Shown piece after piece: positions 25,801 through 35,911 of a stretch of DNA of 64,000 bases. Made by a program: the position numbers and the translations under genes. Position 1 is the stretch's first letter; each line of letters starts with the position of its first letter. The notes under the pieces are model-generated. The model saw only the letters and a list, made by a program, of their open reading frames with translations. It did not search any database and had not been told where the DNA came from. Source of the DNA: Parapristionchus giblindavisi (taxonomy: Eukaryota; Nematoda; Chromadorea; Rhabditida; Diplogasteridae); assembly GCA_943737045.1 (NCBI GenBank), contig CALSFV010000010.1, positions 1,054,001 through 1,118,000 of the forward strand. Reading direction: 5' to 3'.

Positions 25801-28800
25801 TGGTCGTAGTCATGTTATTGCCATCTCATATGGCCAGGACCAGTTGCGACCATCCCCTTGTGAGAATAAACCTATTTTTAGGATCACACCTCGGCATTTC
25901 AAGTATGATGAAATCATTTCATCACTGTAGGTAGTAATCGATACTATCAAAATTTTCTCCAATGTTCATACTATATAATAAAATTAGGCCGATCGGCCAA
26001 GGACGTAAAAAGTTATAACAATTCGAATTTTGCGTCCAGCCGCCGTACCAAATAGGTCGACCCTAAAAATATGTCCCCCCTCTCTGAGTCAATCGATATT
26101 TGAGATAGGAAGGCCTTTATTTGTACTCGAGATGATAGCGAAAATAGATCAAACAGGGAAGTGGCACAAAACTGATAGATGAGAGACTGAATTGGAATTA
26201 TGGGATAATGAAAAAAAGTGATGACCAAAATGCAGTAAATGGAGGAAATGAAAATTAAGTGGATGAAAGAATTAAATGTGAAATTTTTGAAAAGAAAGAA
26301 ATCAAATGTGTACAATGTTTTGAAAATGTTTCGAATGGGAAAAATAAAGATAGCGAAACAAGGGAATATGAAAAGGAAAAAGAGAAAAGGAAGGGAAAAA
26401 GGGAGGGTATTCAACAATAGCTAGGATAGTTTCGTTAATATAAAACAATGTTAAATGAAATATGACGCCTTGGAATGAGTCGAAGCGCCGCGACAAACAG
26501 ATAGACGTGCTGCGTGGTTTTCTCAGCCCGCAGTTTTCCTCATTTTATTGTCATCAGAATGGGCACCTGCCCTCTATGTAATGTTAGAATGATAAACATA
26601 CTCTGTCCACAGTAAAACAAAAAGTCCGCAAAAGGTAAGCAATTGATAAAAGGAAATCAGAGTAAAGGACGAAAACAAGGTGAAAATTTCATAACAACAA
26701 CAACACTATTTATTGTTCCGGGCGCGTTGTAATTCCGATCTACGCCGATTATCGACGGTCATTTTGGTCGTCCGTCCTGTAGCGTATAGGACGGACGACC
26801 AAAAAGACCGCGGTCATTTTGGCCGTCCGTCCTATACGCTACAGGACGGACGACCAAAATGACCGCGGTCTTTTTGGTCGTCCGTCCTATACGCTATGGG
26901 ACGGACGACCAAAATGACCGTGGACAGCGGGACGCGGCGGCCGCCACGTCCCGCTGTCCACGGTTTTGATAATAGTAAATAGATCGGAATGAAGTATTTA
27001 AATGGTAGTGAGGATTAGGGTCAATATTTATTTATTTCTCTGGTCACGAAGAGTGGTAATAGCCATTTTCACATTATTCGCACAAAAAAGTGCTTCTACG
27101 TGCATTTATATTATTGCCAATGGCAATTTGCCATTCATATTTTCATCCTATCACGGATCTCCTGTAAGAATGAAAGAGGCCATGTGACCGTTTTAATTTT
27201 TTCTCTCCGATTTGGATGATACTTGTTACATTAATGTTTGTAATGTCTCTCGAGTTAGATTTACGTAAAAAAAATCGAGGGGAAAAGTCAGAAATCAGTT
27301 TGCGATAGCGAAATCATCTGAGATTACGGTAGTCCCGGAAAAAGCTAGATTTTCTCCCACATAGCCGCACGCTATATTTTCTCCACGAAACACTCCCACA
27401 TATTCTCCGTATAGGCACTATCTAGCTTTTTTCTGTGACTTTTCATGGAGTCACTGTCTCAGAGTTAATCATAACGAGGGAAAGGAGAAGGCCTAACCAC
27501 TTGTTTTCGCCAAATTTGCTTTTTTTATCGATTTCGTGATCAACCACTTTGGGGAGCCATGTCTCACTCGAATATTGACCTACAGTGAGAATTGTTTTCA
27601 GTCTACTCGAAAAAAAACTAATCTTGACGTTACTCAACTAAATGTATGTGCGAAAACGCCATCTTCTATCATTTTTCTTCGAAACACTGATTTTTTGGGT
27701 ACAATATGTCAATATTCTCAAAAATGTTCCACAAAAGGAACGATTTTTATTCGTGATTCTGATTCCCCTTCCTCGAATTGAGGTACTCACATATTTCATA
27801 GGTCATAATTCGCGGCACCCAATATCGATCCTTAGAGGGAACTCGTATTTTATAGCATTTCTTGAAAACGGTAGCATCCAAATCGGCCAAGAAAAAATTT
27901 AAAACGGTCGCAAGTCTTTTAATTTAAAACGGTCTTTTTTAAAATCGTAATTTTACCTTTTTCCCTTGGCTCTGCTCTCCTTTTATCATTTGCCTGTCTT
28001 TTATGGACTTTAAAAAATGGACTGATTGTGTTTATTATTCTTGATCAATTTTTCTTTTCTAGATTAATCGGAAAATAACAATCATCACGCATATATTATT
28101 TTAATCTTTTGTACCTATTTAGTCGAATGCTCGTTGTAGACACTAATTAAGGCCATCCTTTCTTAAGAAAATAACCAACTTTCTATAGCTAAAGCGGATC
28201 ATAGAGTAATTAAGTGGATCTATAGAGTAGTGCGGATACTAAGCCTAAGCAAACCTTAACTAAGGAACTCTGCTGAGTGTAAATACTAACTGAATCAATA
28301 GAATATTTAAATGGATCAATAGAGTAGTGCGGATACTAAGCCTAAGCAAACCTTAACTAAGGGAACTACTGATTGTGAATAGAAACTTGATCGATAAAGT
28401 AATTAAGTGGATCAATAGAATATTGCTGACGCCTTGGAATGAGTCGAAGCGCCGCGACAAACAGATAGACGTGCTGCGTGGTTTTCTCAGCCCGCAGTTT
28501 TCCTCATTTTATTGTCATCAGAATGGGCACCTGCCCTCTATGTAATGTTAGAATGATAAACATACTCTGTCCACAGTAAAACAAAAAGTCCGCAAAAGGT
28601 AAGCAATTGATAAAAGGAAATCAGAGTAAAGGACGAAAACAAGGTGAAAATTTCATAACAACAACAACACTATTTATTGTTCCGGGCGCGTTGTAATTCC
28701 GATCTACGCCGATTATCGACGGTCATTTTGGTCGTCCGTCCTGTAGCGTATAGGACGGACGACCAAAATGACCGCGGTCTTTTTGGTCGTCCGTCCTATA

Positions 28801-31800
28801 CGGATCACAGAAAAGATATGATTTCAAATGACTTTCACAGTCAATATCGGTGAAATGAACGATGAACGATCGTGAATAGGTAAAGAACAATGGACTATAG
28901 TATCGATTCATACAAAATGTATATGAAACAAGTAAACAAAACAATAACACATAACAATAATCTAAACAGTAACATAAAAGGAGCGGAGACTTGCGGGATG
29001 ACAATGTGGAGTTACAGTATATCACATTGTGTCATGCTCAGTCAGCCGGGTCAACTCTAAATATCTCGACCATAAAAACACTCGTGCGGTGTTTTGAAAA
29101 ATTATGGGTGAGATAGAGAGAAATAGTGTGCTAAACAAGAGACGCAGACAGACAGATTTTTGAGGCGGTCGGAATAGCCTCAATTTCTCGTCTACCCTAT
29201 TCCCTCTTGTGATCTCTCAGTTTCTTTCCCTCTCTACCTCACCCCCATTTCTGTCTCTCGACTTGATAGGAATTACAGTCGAGATCGTCCCCAAAACAGA
29301 CTCGATTCCTATAGAAAAATGAGAGAAATTAGGGCCCACCTCTTGATCTACCACCCCTATTTAGTACGGCGGCAGATTTTTGCACGGTACTGTAAATAAT
29401 TCACGTGGAAATAATATGAACAACTCCTTGAAACTTGTTGGTTACCTTACTAGTGTTTAACTTCAAAAATTGCATCGGCCAACGTTTTAGAACATGTACA
29501 ACCAATGGGCGCTATTCAGAGTTAGTAGAAATATCTTGGAAAATCTGTCAGCCGAGTTGCATGATCGAGTCTCAGCAAGTGCATATATACAATTTTAGCA
29601 GAATAATTGCACCGAGAGAATAAATATTACATGTCATTTCTGGGAAAATCATCTAGATCCTGCCGACGTCTGCTGCCAGTAGCTTGAATATGAACTTATG
29701 AAGTTTTGAAAAAGATATGAGTCTTCGGTGTTGTTCATTGAAACTTGAATAGTCATAAATATCGATGTTTTTTTAAATGCCTTCAAGCACCATAACAAAC
29801 AAACTACTGCTCTTCGGATCTTCTTATTTTGAATAAAATAAAAATTCTTTCAACTATTCGAATATGTTTCAATGAATTTAGAAATGATGATATCCCTGCA
29901 TCGAAGCAATATCATATTTGAAATTAGTTGTTCAATCCAAAAGTATCATTATGTGACAAATGCTAAATTTATTTGAGATGAAGCACAAGATCGAGGTGGC
30001 TCTGCAGCAGACATACGAGAAACTCGTGAGTAAAAGCAGGATGAGCGTCCCCGGTGAGTCTTCATTCTTTATGTGATTAATTTTTTTTGAAAAATGTAAT
30101 GCACTTATTTATACGAACAATGATAAATAAGTACATCATATTATCATTTTCCTTGGATATCTTTAATTGTCACAGATATATTCCAATCATGAAATATTTT
30201 ATCATGATTGGACAATAGCGCTTTCTTCCCTTGATGCAAATCAATCTTTTGATTATTTTTCTGATTTTATTAATTATATTCTTGAGATCTATGTCCCACG
30301 TTCAAATGCTATTTCATGTAAATATCCACGCACTCTTAGGATACTCTATGGTAAATGTAAGCGAATTCATTCAATATCTCCTAATAGTCATTTAGCCTTT
30401 GAGCTTAAGAAACGTCTTGATAGGGCATTGCATAGATACGATTGTTCCAATGAAGTACGGTCACTTAAAGATAGAAAACTTAATTTTCTCTCCTAAACTC
30501 GCAACTCCAGGTATCATTGATTCAAATGGCACATCACTAGTTACTGATAAAGAAAAGTGTAATGCTTTTGCTAATTTTTCTCCTCAGTTTTGACTCCGCC
30601 CCAACATTTTCCTCTTCCTAAACAATCATCAAATGTTCCTTTAGTCGAATCTATTTCATTCTCTGCCACAGATATTTCTCTAGCAATCTCGAAAATGGCA
30701 CCTAAAATTAACTTGTCCCCTGATGGCATCCCAAATATAGTGTATGTAAAATATTTTCTATTTTCTTACACTATTTTCTTTGATTATAAAAAGACATTTG
30801 ATTCTATAGATCATCGATTATTACTCTACAAACTTTCTCTCCTAGGTTTCCCTGATAACTGAATCTCCTGGTTTCATGCGTACCTGGATAACAGATTGCA
30901 ATACATAGTTATTACTCCCTCTCATCTCCCGCAGTAGTAACATCAGGTGTTCCCCAAGGCTCTTGCATAGGACCCCTTCTATTTATCTTGTATATAAATG
31001 ATATGGCCAGTGTGATTCCCAATACCGTTCATTACGGAATTTATGCAGACGATCTAAAAATTTATGCTGAGGTTCCCACACACTCCAATGATTTACAACA
31101 GGCAATTAATAATATATCCGATTGGGCTGATGCTTGGAATCTTACTCTCTCGGAAACTAAGTGTGTTGTGATGCATTATGGTAATCTAAAAATCCCGTAG
31201 TAACTACTTCTTAAAAGGTTTTATGCTTTCTTGTTCTGATGAGGTAAAGGATTTGGGTATATTAATGTCCCCTAATTTGTGTTTCAAATCCCATATCAAT
31301 AAAGCTGTTCGTAAAGCCAGATCAAAAATTAATATTCTATTTAGAACTTTCCGTAGTCGCGAAATTGAGGTCTACAAAACCGCTTATACGTCTTTCATAT
31401 TGCCTATTATTAGCTATGGTTCAGTTGTTTGGAATTCTAAAAGATCTTGATTGACAAAAGAAATTGAATCTGTTCAAAGAGATTTTACTCGAAGACTATT
31501 CAGTCGTTGTTCGATTCCTTATGATACTTATCTCAATCGTGTTCACTTCCTAGATTTAATTACGCTCGAACATAGACACGCGATAACAGATTTGCTTTTC
31601 CACATAATTCAATCCATCAAAATTATGAGTACAATTCCTCTTTCCTCTTTAAAGTTGTTCCCGCTTTGAATCTGATAAACGGCAATACGTTGAGACTCAT
31701 TCAACCCTTCAAAATATCAGCCACTTCCCATTCAACATTAGCCTCACGAACTATTGATATTTGGAATAATCTCCCTGATGCTATTGTGCAGGCGTCACCA

Positions 31801-32026
31801 ACAGTCTTTCGTAATCATGTTAAAAATATCCCATATAATGTGATTGTCCCTGAGGTACATATTCACTCATGAAATGTTCTGAATTGGAAACATTCCTGCT
31901 GCCTCTTCCTCCACCCCCCCCCCCCCCACATCTCACCGATTCGCCTTGGCGACGGACATCCTTCACATGACTATCTAACAGATATTCCCCATCCCATCCC
32001 CGATGCGTTCATTTGAAGGAATAAAA

Positions 32027-32100
<74 letters not shown>

Positions 32101-32740
32101 GATATGTGTTCATCGTGGCGTCGTCGAGTTCCTCCGGATGTTCCAAGACCTGACGATGTCGTTGCCCTGACAACAACGACATCCGCTACCGTAACAAAGA
32201 CTGTCACATCACCTACCGTAACTATTGATTTTACGACCATGGAGATGGTTACGGTTCATGAAGAACCAGAGAGGCGAGTTCATTAATTTACTTAATTTGC
32301 TTTACAATTCGATCGAAGTACATAGAGATATAATGTATGAAATCAATAACTTATGAATTTTTTTTTATTAAAACGTTTCAAATGTTGTCACACCTTTATT
32401 GGATGTATGATAAATAAATAAATAAATAAAATAAAATTTAAATTGTTGCGGAATTTCTAATTTTAGTACTTCTCCAGCTCCAATAGAAATGGATATTCCT
32501 ATCGAACTGACAGCTCCACCTCCCGTCACCATCAAGGTAACTCATCAATGTTCCATTGCGTGTACGCTTTCTGATCTTTACAAAACGTCGAACCTCCAGG
32601 TGCACCACCAAATACACAACACCGCGAGCGGACAGATCACCAAGGACCTTGCGAGGAGAAGTCAACTAATAGGTTCAGGAGGCTATCGTAACCTAGTGGG
32701 ATCTGCAGTATTCTTCCTCTTCTTATTGTGGCGATTATGA
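22851..32740 (+). CDS. Secreted, probably GPI-anchored surface protein
   Basis: Seven exons, 22851-22943, 23907-23956, 24106-24172, 29978-30053, 32102-32273, 32467-32536 and 32600-32740, join in phase to 222 residues. The start follows a tatttcag site at 22820 that could accept a spliced leader. Residues 1-26 form a signal peptide. A compact domain has cysteines at 47, 56, 64 and 98 with a helix-like stretch (EVALQQTYEKLV) between. A threonine-, serine- and proline-rich stalk follows (about 115-175). The last 16 residues are hydrophobic (NLVGSAVFFLFLLWRL), as in GPI-attachment signals. The domain family is not recognised. Two joins are unusual: exon 4 uses a tttgag acceptor, and exon 5 uses a GC donor (gag|gcgagt). 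Intron 3 is 5.8 kb of repeats; intron 4 holds a LINE. The main uncertainty is whether exons 1-3 and 4-7 belong together. Confidence 0.6.
24270..25912. repeat. Nested inverted-repeat complex
   Basis: The outer left arm (about 24270-24440) is the reverse complement of about 25300-25425 plus 25864-25912. The right arm is split by the Tc4/Tc5-like element at 25429-25860. Inner arms pair 24505-24525 with 24770-24790 (aacaagtattatcgcatagt and its mirror), and about 24830-24980 with 25145-25300. No protein is encoded. It lies in the large third intron of the 22851-32740 gene. Confidence 0.8.
25429..25860. mobile_element. Tc4/Tc5-like foldback MITE
   Basis: A 432-bp palindromic element with ends CAAGGGGATGGTCG and its mirror, flanked by a TGA target duplication (25426-25428 and 25861-25863). 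The rebuilt target is CTGAG, which fits the CTNAG site and TNA duplication established for C. elegans Tc4 and Tc5; Tc5 ends also begin CAAGGG. Almost identical to 49367-49798, which has the same length. The left arm of the surrounding repeat shows the empty site near 24317. Confidence 0.85.
26463..26839 (+). repeat. Segmental repeat, copy 1
   Basis: Nearly identical to 28427-28803, starting tgacgccttggaatgagtcg in both. The copy ends inside the hairpin array. Confidence 0.95.
26756..26963. repeat. Array of three 55-bp hairpins plus a 46-bp palindrome
   Basis: Units 26756-26810, 26811-26865 and 26866-26920 are each inverted repeats with stems built on GGTCGTCCGTCC / GGACGGACGACC. The loop of unit 1 (CCTGTAGCGTATAGG) is the exact reverse complement of that of unit 2. 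They run into a GC-rich palindrome at 26918-26963 (CCGTGGACAGCGGGACG and its mirror) with a single mismatch and no loop. Confidence 0.95.
28195..28426 (+). repeat. Tandem repeat, unit about 97 bp
   Basis: About 2.3 copies. The string gtagtgcggatactaagcct recurs 97 bases apart, and aattaagtggatc recurs at about twice that distance. It abuts copy 2 of the segmental repeat. Confidence 0.85.
28427..28803 (+). repeat. Segmental repeat, copy 2
   Basis: Direct copy of 26463-26839, broken off within the second hairpin unit at cctatacg. Confidence 0.95.
30167..31872 (+). pseudogene. LINE ORF2 remnant (reverse transcriptase)
   Basis: The reading frame is broken into at least six open segments by stops and shifts (for example near 30493, 30592, 30861, 30935, 31200, 31448 and 31668). 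The catalytic YADD is intact but no continuous enzyme can be made. Confidence 0.85.
32028..32101 (+). repeat. (TTA)n tail of the LINE
   Basis: About 24 triplets, ending ttattag directly at the start of coding exon 32102-32273. Confidence 0.98.
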
Positions 32741-33349
32741 GCCAGCTTTTATATTATTTTGTTACTCGACAGGTCCGCTCCTAACCTATTGGCGACTCTC
32801 CGCTCATTGTCAGACAACACTTTATCGTTGACAAAGAAAATGGGAGAATATAGGCAACGTGGAGAGCTTAAAATCAGCTTTGGTTGTTTCTTTTACACAG
32901 ATCTCATTAATTTCTTTTCACCTCAAACTTTCACTCGTTTTCTAAATCATTTTCATACGAGTAGAAATAATCGATAATCTCTTAATCGCACTAATCAATC
33001 AATAATTGCCAATCACTTGTTTTCACTTACGGTTTGATCTACTTTCCTTACTTCACTGCCGCCAGGTTTTTGTTCACTTAACTATGAAATGTATAATCAT
33101 TTATTCATCGTTTATATTATAATACAATTCTGTTAAGCGAAATCGCGAGATAAAAGCGTCAGAACACTCGTGTTTTGTATATGGAATAGGAAATGAAAAT
33201 CAACACACGAAATTTGACCTGAATTTGGGTCAATGGTGAATATCTCAGGCAACAAACATTACAAACAGGACGAAAAATCGATAATCTGCATTATCGATTG
33301 ATTTAGCAGCTAGGCTACCGTAGTCTTGGTGGTGGTGTGTCTACCGTAA

Positions 33350-35911
33350 TCAAGCTTTCTTCCCTTTGGGAGCGGATTGACAGAAGAAAGTGTTGACTAC
33401 TCGATAGATGAAAGCGATTCCAGTCCAAGTAGAAAATAGAGAAATTCCCACCTGAATTATGATAAAATATAAATATACTGCCTCTATTCAATGTAGAAAT
33501 TTTGAAAATAGATAGAAATCAAGTAAACAAATAAAATATTCATGAAAATTTGTTTGTCGCATTATTTCAAATGATAAAAATAAATAAAATTTGAAAATAG
33601 AAATACTCACCCAGTGATTATTTGACCAATCATCGTGATAGGCATATTGAGACCACAATTGGGCACCAAGAATGCCGATGCAACACTAAATATACAAACG
33701 TTTTTTTATAATGTCTCACATAATTTGATACAATTTACAGTTCTTCAGGATCATTATCTACTTTCTGAGGTCATATAAATATGAAACAATTTAAAATAAT
33801 ATTGAATATACTTACGACAACTCTGGAGTCGACGACGACCTTTCTGTCCTCAAGACTCTTCCAATGAAGAGCATGCTGAGAGATACAGAAAGTACAGACG
33901 AAGAATGCTCCCATGAGACGAGCAACCAACTCGTGAGACTCATCCAGTGTTACCAGAACCTATGAGAAAGATCAAAGATCAGCGAGATGCACCTTTAAGG
34001 TATCCCGGGCATCTAACTCCGAACAATATTGCGATGGCTTTGCCTACTAAAGACAGGTGTCATAGCGATGTTAAAATAAGGAAAAAAGAAAATTGTAATG
34101 TTTTCGTCTAACTTTTATTATAGTATTGACGAAACATATATCATTTTGCGCAAAAACGAGATATTATGGATTACATACTCGTCAATATCAAAGATCAAAG
34201 ATCAACCTGTCTGTGGAGTAGCCACTTTGGCACGGTCAACCACGCCAGTCCGATCAACATTGAAGCGAGGCAATCGAGTTGATAGAGGAAATTGCCGATT
34301 TTGTTCTCGTGGATCAGAGATGATCCTGCAATTTACACTGTCTATCATTTGTTTGATACGCATGGTGTCGTAAGCGTATGTAGGGGAATTATTCTGATAG
34401 GGCTTGAGTAACTATATTGGCGAACGTCTCAATTCAACGCTTTACATCAAGCAAAGCAACACGAATTGACGTTTTCAGTTTTTTTTCTAATCGCTAAATA
34501 TAATTAAAAAGAGTTTTACGTACTTTAAAAATACAGTACAGTTTTTGTACTCGCATCGCTCTGCTGCGTATCAAGTACAAATCCCGAAGCAAAGTTTCAC
34601 AATTATGGATAAATAAATAAATATGTTGACACTAACCAACAGGCCAAGCATTGATAATGAGATTGAAAGCGTAGATTCCTACGGTCCACAATGAGAACAC
34701 TCGAGCGTATTCCAGAGTCTGTTAGTATAAACTATTATATAATTGAATTATCAGCTAAAAAATTATACAAGTATTTTTCGATGTCACTTTGGGGATATCT
34801 TTACCAGATATCATAATTTTTTTCTTAAAAAAGTCCATTGTTGGCCTCTTTTTGGATATATATTTACATCACTCTGGAGGCGCATTTTCTGTCAGTTTGT
34901 GATATATTTTCTGACTTTGCCACTTAAGTTATCCCACTCATTATTTTCCAACCCCAAAGTGATATCCGCAAAACACCGTAGGATAGTTCTTCTTCCGTTA
35001 ATGGATAAATCAATAAATCTTTAAATGTTTATTGTGCAAACCTGGGGATCGACGAGATTCGGCGTTTGTGAGGCGCAATGACAAACAAGCATCAGTGTGA
35101 TGCCGCTGGACTGAAATTTATTATTGATCTTTGATCTTTGAACTTGTATAAACTGACAATGATTCTAATCAAGAAGCAGACAGTCTTCGCAGCTGAACTG
35201 GACTGCCTCAGTTTCATATTGACAAATGCTGAAGATAAAAAGATTGGAAATCAATGGAGAGATTTGAATGTAGCTGACGATGTATTCATTTCATAGACTG
35301 ACAGCGAAATAGCTCGGATGGATTACTTCACAATAAGTTTCTCAAATATAAGGCAGTAACTGCCCCATATTTGAGAAACATAATGGTGCTACCCATTTCT
35401 TCAAAGCAGAGAAAGTTCGAAGCTGCGCTTCTGACAATGAGCTATTTCGTTAATGTACACTATATCTCATAACTCTGTCGTGGAGAGACCAAAGATGTGG
35501 TCACTTTGAATGACCAATCGATATAATCTCCTTTGGGGGAATCATTCGGCAAACGAACTAATACTCTGTTCAAATGCCACGAAATTGACACTTTACTTTT
35601 TACACAGTACTTGATCGTCTATCTTTTACTTTAAAAATCTACATAAATAGACAAAACACTGACCAGTCGACAATATTTGTGCGCCCACACATCGTATCAA
35701 ATGCCAGTGGACACCGTCCGTCTTTCGTTGCTGAAAAAGTTCAAAGATCAAAGATCAAATTACAATCAGTATAGATCAAACTCACAAAAGCATAATCGCC
35801 AGCGACGTGTGGGTAGAAATAGAGAACGAACGCAAGGACCGTAGCCACTAACGAGTCGACAAGCAGAATCTGCGACTGTATCCTTTGAGCGATCGGTTCA
35901 ATAAATCCCAT
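33350..35911 (-). CDS. Six-pass membrane protein, unknown family
   Basis: Seven exons on the minus strand, 35911-35786, 35730-35660, 35105-35042, 34718-34641, 33959-33816, 33685-33611 and 33451-33350, give 219 residues in agreeing phase. The start ATG lies three bases after a cttggcag acceptor, which would suit spliced-leader addition. Hydrophobic segments fall at about 16-34, 56-75, 93-113, 124-144, 159-176 and 187-206. Recognisable islands are TLDESHELVARLMGAFFVC, GAQLWSQYAY and NNHWVGISLFSTW, and it ends in a lysine-rich tail (APKGKKA). I do not recognise the family, so no transport or receptor role is claimed. Weak spots are the donors gttggt (exon 4) and gtgttt (exon 2) and the choice of acceptor for exon 3. 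Several introns carry a GATCTTTGATCTTT motif just upstream of the acceptor. Confidence 0.75.

Larger units (their letters stand above)
30165..32101 (+). mobile_element. 5'-truncated LINE (non-LTR retrotransposon), CR1/Jockey-like
   Basis: The plus strand shows, in order, a post-endonuclease segment and then the reverse transcriptase with DYKKTFDSIDH (about 30783), SGVPQGSCIGPLLFILYIND (about 30945) and the catalytic YADDLKIY (about 31043). A C-terminal region with SYGSVVWN follows. The 3' end runs into a TTA microsatellite, as many CR1-clade LINEs end in short tandem repeats. The endonuclease and 5' end are missing. It sits inside intron 4 of the 22851-32740 gene. Confidence 0.85.

Noticed and set aside
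28195..28426. Candidate CRISPR-like spaced repeat
   Set aside because: It is a simple 97-bp tandem repeat with about 2.3 copies in a eukaryotic intron.
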